Assembly: GCA_002007465.1 (NCBI GenBank)
Contig: LNAC01000735.1
Span: forward strand, 397,891 to 461,890
Source: Ailurus styani
Taxonomy: Eukaryota > Chordata > Mammalia > Carnivora > Ailuridae
Direction: 5' to 3'
Length of the DNA stretch: 64,000 nt
Shown: positions 29,601 to 38,800 of the stretch, in pieces
How the letters are laid out: every line of letters starts with the position of its first letter
How positions within the stretch are numbered: the stretch's first letter is position 1
Made by a program: the position numbers and the translations under genes
Notes under the pieces: model-generated
The model's input: only the letters and a program-made list of their open reading frames with translations
What the model was told of the DNA's origin: nothing
Database searches by the model: none

Positions 29601-32600
29601 ATGTCAGGCTCCCTTCTCAGCAGGGAGTCTGCTTCTCCCACCCGCTCCTCATGTGCATAAGCTCTCTCACCCACTTTCTCTCTCCCTCTCAAATAAATAA
29701 AATCTTAATAAAAAAAAAAGAGTACATCTACATATTTGTTCTTCCGATCTAAATTGAATTTAAATAAAATTAACAAACAAACAAAGGATGCCTGACTGGC
29801 TTAGTCAGTTAAGTGTCAGACTCTTCTTCGGCTCAGGTCATGATCTCGGGGTCACAAGATTGAGCCCTGTATCAAGCTCTGCGCTCAGTGGAGTCTGTTT
29901 CTCTCCCTCTCCCTCTGCCCCTTCCACCTACCAAAAAAACCCAAAAAAACAAAAAAAACAACAAATCCTTTTTTATTTTTAAATAATTTGTTGTCGGGCG
30001 CCTGGGTGGCTCAGTGGGTTAAAGCCTCTGCTTTCGGCTCAGGTCATGATCTCAGGTCCTGGGATCGAGGCCCGCATCGGGCTCCCTGCTCAGCGGGGAG
30101 CCTGCTTCCCCCCCCTCTCTCTGCCTGCCTCTCTGCCTCCTTGTGATCTCTCTCCCTCTGTGAAATAAATAAATAAAATCTTTAAAAAATAATAATAATT
30201 TGTTGTCTGTCACATGGCTGGCTCAGCTGGAAGAGCATGTGGCTCTTGATCTTGGGGTTGTGAGTTCAGACTCCACATTGGGTATAGAGGTTACTCAAAA
30301 AATAAAATCTTAAAAAAAAAAGTAGGGGGTGAGGGGGAGGGGTAACAGGATCATGGACACTAGGGAGGGTGTATGTTGTAATGAGCACTGGGTATTATAT
30401 AAGACTGATGAATCACAGGCCTGTACCCCTGAAACAAATAAAATATTATATGTTGTTGGTTTTTTTAAATTTATTTGAGACAGAGAGAGAGAGAGAATGC
30501 ACAAGCAAGGAGGAGGGTGAGAGAGAAAGGGAGGGTCAGAGAGAGAGGGAGAAGCAGACTCTCTGCTGAGCTGGGAGCCAGATGTGGGGCTCGATCCTGA
30601 GATTTATCACCACCTGAGCTGAAGGCAGACGCTAAACTTACTGAGCCACTCAGGTGCCCCATAACACATTATATGTTAATTTAAAAAATAGCAATGGAAT
30701 TACTAAGTCACAGGGTAGGCCTATATTTGGCTTTATTAGACACTGCCAAAAGTTTTCCAAAACCAATTTACACTCCCACCAGCAATGCATGGGAGTTCTA
30801 GCTGTTCCACATCCTTACCATGGCCTTATTTAAAATGATAGTGTATATGTGAGACATAAGACAAAGTGTAGGATCCGATCAAAGAGGGAAGTCAGATCAA
30901 CACCAAAAAAGCTGAGATCCTAAAAGGCAACACTCTCATTGAATGATAAAATGGGGAGACTGGGGAGGGAGGAGAACTCACCTCATCCCCATAGAAATGA
31001 GTACTCTTGCCTTTCTTAGCTTTGGGTCTGAGTAGAATGTGGTGGAAGCAGTGGGATGGGGTCTTCCTAAGCACAATCTGGCCTTTGCTCAACTCTGGCA
31101 TTAAAATTCAATTATTTTTGTGAGGCCAAGTGAAAATTCAATGTCAAGTGGTCCTGGGTAGATAATGTCCATTGGTTCTTGGAAGAAGCAAATGCATTTT
31201 CTCTCTGGAGAAGCACAGCCTAAACCTACATCAGAAATAATTCACAAGAGATAAGTTTCAATGAGTTCACAATTTAAAAAAAAAAAAAAAAAAAGAGGAA
31301 ATGACCCACCATAAAAAACAGATACAACTGAATCACATTCACAAAGGCTGCAGGTATTAGGACAATGAAATATATAATACATTTAGAGCATCAAAGGTAT
31401 AACAGCATCAAAAGTAAGAGCAAGGATTAAGAAATTTATTTTTTAAGAGAACCAAAAGGAATATGTAGAAATGAAAAAACACAAATGAAATTAAAAATTG
31501 GTGGATAGGCTAAACAGAAGAAAGGACGCAGTTAAAGAGAGAATTTGTGAACTGGAAAATAGAACTCAAGAAATGACCTAAATTCAGAGTTGGAAAATAT
31601 GATCAGTTAATACACATATAAGACAGAATTTAAAAGTCTAACATCCATAAAATCTAAGTTCCAGAAAGAGGATGGAGAAAATAAAGGAGAGATATTACAT
31701 AAGATACTACTGAAAATTTTCCAAAACTGGTTAAAGACACCACACCTCAATACATAAACAATGGAATACTATGCACCTATCAAAAGAAATGAAATCTTAC
31801 CGATTGCAACAACGTGGATGGAACTAGAGGGTATTATGCTGAGCGAAATAAGTCAATCAGAGAAAGACAATTATCATATGATTTCTCTGATATGAGGAAC
31901 TTGAGGGTCAGGGTGGGGAGTCGTGGGGGTAGGGAGGGAAAAATAATGAAACAAGATGGGATGGGGAAGGAGACAAACCATAAGAGACTCTTAATCTCAC
32001 AAAACAAACTGAGGGTTACTGGGGGGTGGAAGGGTAGGGATAGGGTGGATGGGTTATGGACATTGGGGAGGGTTTGTGCTTTGGTGAATGCTGTGAAAGA
32101 TGAAGCCTGATGATTCACAGACCTGTACCCCTGGGGCAAAGAATAATAAATAAATAAATAAATAAATAAATAAGAAACAGAAAAAAAAAAAAAAAGAAAG
32201 ACACCACACCTCAGAAATAAGCAGCCCATTAAATCTCAAGCAAGACAAGGAGAAAGAAATACATAGGTAAATAACAGTACACCAAACACAAAGAGCAGAA
32301 TTTGTCTTTCCAGACTAAAAGCAGAGGAATGGAAAAGAAGAGTCCAAAAGACCTTCACATATGCAACCAATTAATTTCCTGAAAGATAACAAGGCAATTT
32401 AATGGAGGAGGAAAAAAAGCCTTTCAACAACTGGTGCTGGAACAATTAGATAAATGTCTAGAATATAAAATGAATTCTGATCCTGACCTCTCCTCATCAC
32501 CCCCTCCCCAAACCCTCCCCAAACACAAATATCTTGCCTGTCTTCACTGTTGCATCTATTTCCAACACTTGATGACAGGTGCCTGGCACATAATACACAC

Positions 32601-32769
32601 TCAATACATACTTGATGAATAATGGGGAAAAAAAGTGTATGCATAAACACAAATGCAAAAATGACAAAACTTCTGGAAGAAAACACAGAATACCTTTACA
32701 ACCTTGGAAAAAGCAAAGATATCTTTAAAAGGGCACAAAAGATTTTATTTTATTTTATTTTATTTATTT

Positions 32770-32806
<37 letters not shown>

Positions 32807-35800
32807 CAAGTAGGCAGAGAGACAGGCAGAGAGAGAAGGGAAAGCAGGCTCCCTGCTGAGCAGAGAGCCCGATGTAGGGCTCGACCCCAGGACCCTGAGA
32901 TCATGGCCTGAGCTGAAGGCAGAGGCTTAACCCACTGAGCCACCCAGGCGCCCCAAGATTTCTTTTTAATTAAAAAAAATTTATTAAGCATCCTGGGATG
33001 GAGCTGTGCATCAGACTCCCCTGCTCAGCAGGGAGTCTGCTTCTTCCTCCTCCTGTTCTTGTGCTCTCACTCTCTCCCTTTCTCTTTCTCCCTCTCAAAT
33101 AAATAAAACATTTTTTAAAAAAATTTATTTGAGAGACAGCATGCAAGCACATAAGCAGGGGGAGGGTAGAGGGAGGGAGGGAGAATCCCCAAGCAGACTT
33201 GTGCTGAGCAAGGAACCCTACACGGGGCTCCATCTCAGGATCCTGAGATCATGACAATTATCACACAATGAAATAGTACTCAGCAATAAAAAACAATCTA
33301 CTACTATTCATAAGCACAACATAGGTGAATTTCATAGATATTATGTTCAATGAAAAAAGCCATATAAACAGGGGCGCCTGGGTGGTTCAGCCATGACATT
33401 AAGCATCTTACTCTTGGTTTCAGCTCAGGTTGTGGTCTCACAGGCGGTGAGATCACGCCCTGAGCCAGGGCCTTGGGCTCCTATTTAGCGGGGAGCCTGT
33501 CGGAAAGAGTCTCTCCCGCTGTCCCTCCCCCACTCACAAACATACTCCAATAAATCAATCTTCCTAAGAAGTCATAAACAAAAGAGTCCACTTTACATGA
33601 TTCCATTTATATGAAGTTCAAGAGCAGATTAAACTACCATTACAGAAATCATAATATTCACTGCCTATTTGGAGCCTACTTAATACTATCCCTCTCTGTC
33701 TGCTTAAAATAAACATGACCATATGGATAGAATGCAAAACTTACTTGAAGTTTTAAGTGAAATAAGAGGCTTCAAAGAAATTTTGAGCTTCTGAAAGATT
33801 GTATACAGTAGAACATGTATACTGTATTTACATAAGGAAGATATGATAGGAGTAAAAAACAAGTTACATTGCAGGAGAGAATGAAAAATTATTCCTATTC
33901 ACCGGACAAAAAAGCACACAGCCTACTTCTGTGAGCGGTTCAGACTTGCTATAATAGGCATGAATCCTTTGAAATCTAAAAGGCTTTCTCTCACAGATTT
34001 CATTAAACTATTCCTAGTGCTAGAATTAGATTTTGATCTCAAGCTTCTACCCTTTGTTCATCTAGCCCTGATACCTACCCTAGAAATCTTAAGCCTGTCT
34101 TCTCTATCAATTCTGATAATGCCTTTAGCATACTAGATCAAGATTTTAAGTCATTCATGCTCACTGTCTTGCTCTACCAGATGTCCATCTGTCTGAACAT
34201 GTCTCTAACAACCAAGTCTTGCCTGTATCACAATCTTAATCTCAGCCTGCCCACACTGCTGCTAAAATCCATCACTTTAGAGATGGTATGGTAATGGGAC
34301 AGATTCCCAATAATCTATTGTGAACTACTACTGTACTTAATTAGTAGAATCAGTTTCCCAAACTTAGATGACTAGCCAAGCAGTCCAACTATATTTTTCA
34401 AACCAAAGCAAGCCAGCTAAACCAAAATACCCCTAATTGTGAAACATACTCTGCTTCTGATGAAAATTAATTCACAAGTGAAAATTCTTCAATCATCAAT
34501 ATGAGCTAGAAGGTATGGCATATTAAAACATCTTTCATGTTCTTCCTTCTCAGACAAATGCATTTACATGGGCTATAAAAATGCACTTAGGGAATAGAAA
34601 AATGTTCAAAGATCAGTAAAGAATATAGGCTGTAACCTTTAGATAAAATAAAAACTTAATTCTTATTCTCAGATGGATCAAGCTGGAAGAAACATAACAA
34701 CCTTTAGAAATACCAAAACGGCATCTGGGTGGCTCAGACCGTTAAGTGTCTGCCTTCAGCTCAGGTCATGATCCCAGGGTTCTGGGATTGAGTCCCGCAT
34801 CGGGCCCCCTGTTCAGTGGGGAGCCTGCTTCTCCCTCTTCCTCTGCCTCCCCCTGCTTGTGCTCTCTCTCTGTCAAATAAATAAAATCTTAAAAAAAAAA
34901 AAAGAAATACCAAAATAGATTATGAATTTTAGTTGACAGAAGGAACAGTTCAGAGAAAAAAAAAAGTCATCAGAATACTATACTAGAGCTGGGACATTTC
35001 ACAAAACAGAAAATTAGTACTGGAGTTTCTCTTCTCCAAAAAAATTAGCCCTCTTCATAATAAGCCCTTTCCTTTCATTCTCATCCCTATTTTGCTTCAA
35101 CCAAAAGACAAAGGAATTTTTCACTCTAAAAACAAGAGACAGAAGGGCATTCAAGTAAGATCCTTTTAAAGTCAGTTACTCAAAAAAATAAATAAATAAA
35201 TAAATAAATAAATAAAAAAGTCAGTTACTCATAAACCTGGCTGCCGCTGGAATTATCTGACTCCATCACAGACCAGTTAAATCAGAATAGATTGATGGTA
35301 AGGTCCAGGAATGGTTATTTTTAAAAAGCCCCCTTGGGTGATTCTACTCTACAGTCAGGTTTAAAAAGCACCATTCTAAATTTAAAGGATCCTCAATCAA
35401 AAATATTAAGCAATTCCTATTTTTTACTCTGTACTATGAGAATCAAAAGAGAAAATAGAAAGTAACATCTGAGTTGCCAAACTGCAACTGAAATAAATTA
35501 TATTACACTTTCTATCTGAAAACATTAATTTCTGAATTATAAAGCCAAAAGCCCTAACTATGCAACTAATTTATTTAAAAACTGACAGTGTAAGCTGCTC
35601 TTCACTTCTAAAAAAGAAAGTACTGTAATCTTGTTACAAGGCTCTACTACCAAAACCAATCAAGATTCTTTCATTAATTCAACAAACATTTGTTAAACTT
35701 ATGGTATATACCAGACAGTGTGTTAAGTGGAAGAAACAGAATAAGACGGGAACATATTAGTGAATAAACTCACTTATGCAAATTTCAGTCTATCATGGAA

Positions 35801-38800
35801 AATAGACATTGACCAACACTATCAGTATGATATCCATTACAAGTTAGGTATAAAAGTACCAAGTGCTACAGAGACTTATAAACCTGGACGATAAAACTAT
35901 TCTGCAAAGTGAGAGAGTGGGAGAGGGGAACAGGAGGAGTTAGCAAAATCAGAGAACACCTTTCTCAAGAAATGATACCTAAAGTGAGGTCTAACCCAAG
36001 ACCAAATAGTTAATTAGGTGAAGGCAAGGGTAGTGCTGGCAGCCACAGAGGAAAAATGGCAAACACAAAGGTCCTGGTTGGGGGTGGGAGGGTAGAGGGA
36101 ACCAAAACATACCAGGAACTGAGAGAAGATGAACATGGTTAGGGCAAACAGAGAAGGGGAAGAGTAGCTCATAATGAGGTCAGAGAGGCAGGCAGAAGCC
36201 AGACCACTCAGCACCTTGCAGATAACGTTAAAGGTCTGAACTTCATCCTTAAAACAATGGGAAATCACAGCAAAGTTTTAAACAAAGGAGTGACAATCTT
36301 TTTGCCAACTGATCTGAACACAGCTAAACTTTTGCTAGGACTGTCCTAAAAGAATGTCCTGACTAGTATTTTAAGAAATGTGGAAGTAATATTCTTACAG
36401 AGGTGACAGGATCATCAAGCTGTCACAGACCAATCACATCAATAATTAAGAGCATGCATTAAAACTTCTCTACTTGAATTCCACTTTTAGTAAAACAAGA
36501 TTTGGATTGTAATTTAGGTTTCCATGAAATGCTTCCTAGATGGAAGAACACTATCATTGGCTAGTCGCCAATAAATGTAACACTATTATTGGCTAGTCGC
36601 CACTTTACCTATGTAAGACCATTTGACACTTTACCTATCTCATGGGATATTAGAAAATCAACGTTCTGCTTTATTAGTTTATTATGAATAACTATGTGCC
36701 CTATTTAATGGTTATTTATAGTTTTGTCTGCCCAGAAAGCACCCTCCATCTTCTGTGGAAATGCTCTTACGGTTTTGGTGGGAGGGTTACCAGCGATGAA
36801 CTTTATAACCCTGGCCACAGAAGTGAGTATATGACCTAGATTGATCTCCTCATTGTATTCGCCTCCTTATGGCTATAGGGACTGATCCAAAGGATGGCAC
36901 AATAAATCCTCTAGATTTTAAATACTGAAGCTTAGGGAGATATCATTGCTTAGTGTGTAAGCTCTATAAAGGTGTGACCTTGAAGGATATGAGAGTCAAC
37001 CTCCGTATCTGTGGAGAAGCCAGAGCAAAAGCAGAAACCCTGAGAAAAAGTAGAGACAAGCACTGACAAGAGGCAGAGGCAGTTCTGATGCTTTATGATA
37101 CGGTCTAGTCAAGTCCCTGAGACCAGCTGCAGCACTACCATTCTGGATTTAATTACTTCTTCTCCTTTTGCTTAAGCTAGTCTGAGTTGGTTTTTGTCAC
37201 TTGCAACTAAAAGAAAACAAACATCCAATGCTATGAAAAAAGGAATGAATTGGCTTTCAGTAAATAATTTGCATCATTATCTCTAGGCTTTAAGCATTAC
37301 TTTTGTCCTTGCATAGAAAAGCTATATTCCCCGTAAGATTTTATAATTTTTAAAGGAATAAGACATATACACAATAAAAGATTAAATGCAAGTCTGTAAA
37401 CATTTTAAACTAGAATTTTTAAGATCAGGGAAGAACTGAGGTATATTAAAAACAATGAATTAGGGGTGCCTGTGTTGCTCAGTGGGCTAAAGCCTCTGCC
37501 TTCGGCTCAGGTCATGATCTCAGGGTCCTGGGATCCAGCCCTGCATCGGTCTCTCTGCTCAGCAGGGAGCCTGCTTCCTCCTCTCTCTCTGCCTGCCTCT
37601 CTGCCTACTTGTGATCTCTCTCTCTCTCTGTCAAATAAATAAATAAAATCTTTAAAAACAAAACAAAACAATGAATTAGGAATCAAGAGACCAAGGTCCT
37701 CAACTGTGTCTTACACTACTGTTACCTTGGCATATCACTTATTCTCAGTAAGCTACAATTTCTTCACCTGAAAGGAGAGAACGCTCTAAACTATTCCTTA
37801 AGGTTGCTTCCAGACTGAAATCACTGAATCATTTTAAGGACAAAAAGCATATTCCTCATTCACATTATTCCTTATTAAACAAAGAAAAAAGTGTAAATTT
37901 ATTTTTTAAAACAATCTAAATTCAACTCTTTTTCCTATTCAAGAGTCTACTCCTAAAATATGAAATTCTGAAAGACTACTACCACAAGCAAAGGATCCCT
38001 CTAACTAAAAAATAAGACCCCCAAAAGAAGATATTCAAAAGAATATTTGGTATAAACTGATTTCTTTGGTATAAACTGGTTTCTTAAAAAATATAGCCTT
38101 ATTTTCCAATTATTTTTAAGATATTTAGAACTAGAAAATTTTAATCTTTCTTGATCCTACTAGAGTTTAACTGAGTAACCTTGTCTTTTTTTTCCTAAGT
38201 ATCCTTGTCTTGTTACTAGTTTAGTCTTCAGAAAACTCTAATTTAGCAGAGTGTAACACCATTTTAAACTAGCAATAGATAGGGGAAAAAAAATACAAAC
38301 TTTAGGCAAGGAAAAAGTAAGGTGGAGTACAAAGAATCCCGAATTAGAAATCAGGGGAACAGGTTCAAAGAATTTCATTCTCAGTATCAACTCCCCTCCA
38401 AAGGGCAAATTTCATGGCTGAAGTTTTTATATTCAAATGTGCTAGCTTTGTGACATTTTATTCTGCGGGTCAAGGCTTTGCCTCAAACAAACAAACAAAA
38501 CTACTCTGGAAAACTTTTTGAGGCGCACTTCGAAAGTTCAGGCCCCAGATCTGTTTCACATGTGGGGCCATGTGTACCACAAGCGAACTGATGACACGAA
38601 AAATATCCCTCAAATTGAGATTTAAAACAGTACCCTCGTATTGCTTGGCAATAAAAAGGGGAACCTTACTCAAAGGAAGTCCTCGACACCGAGCCTGGGG
38701 GAGAAAAGACGGCTTTTGCCCTTCCCACTTAATGAAGCAGACCAGACCCAACTGCCCCTCCGCCAGGGTCTCATGAGGGGAAAAGATACTCAGTGAGCAG

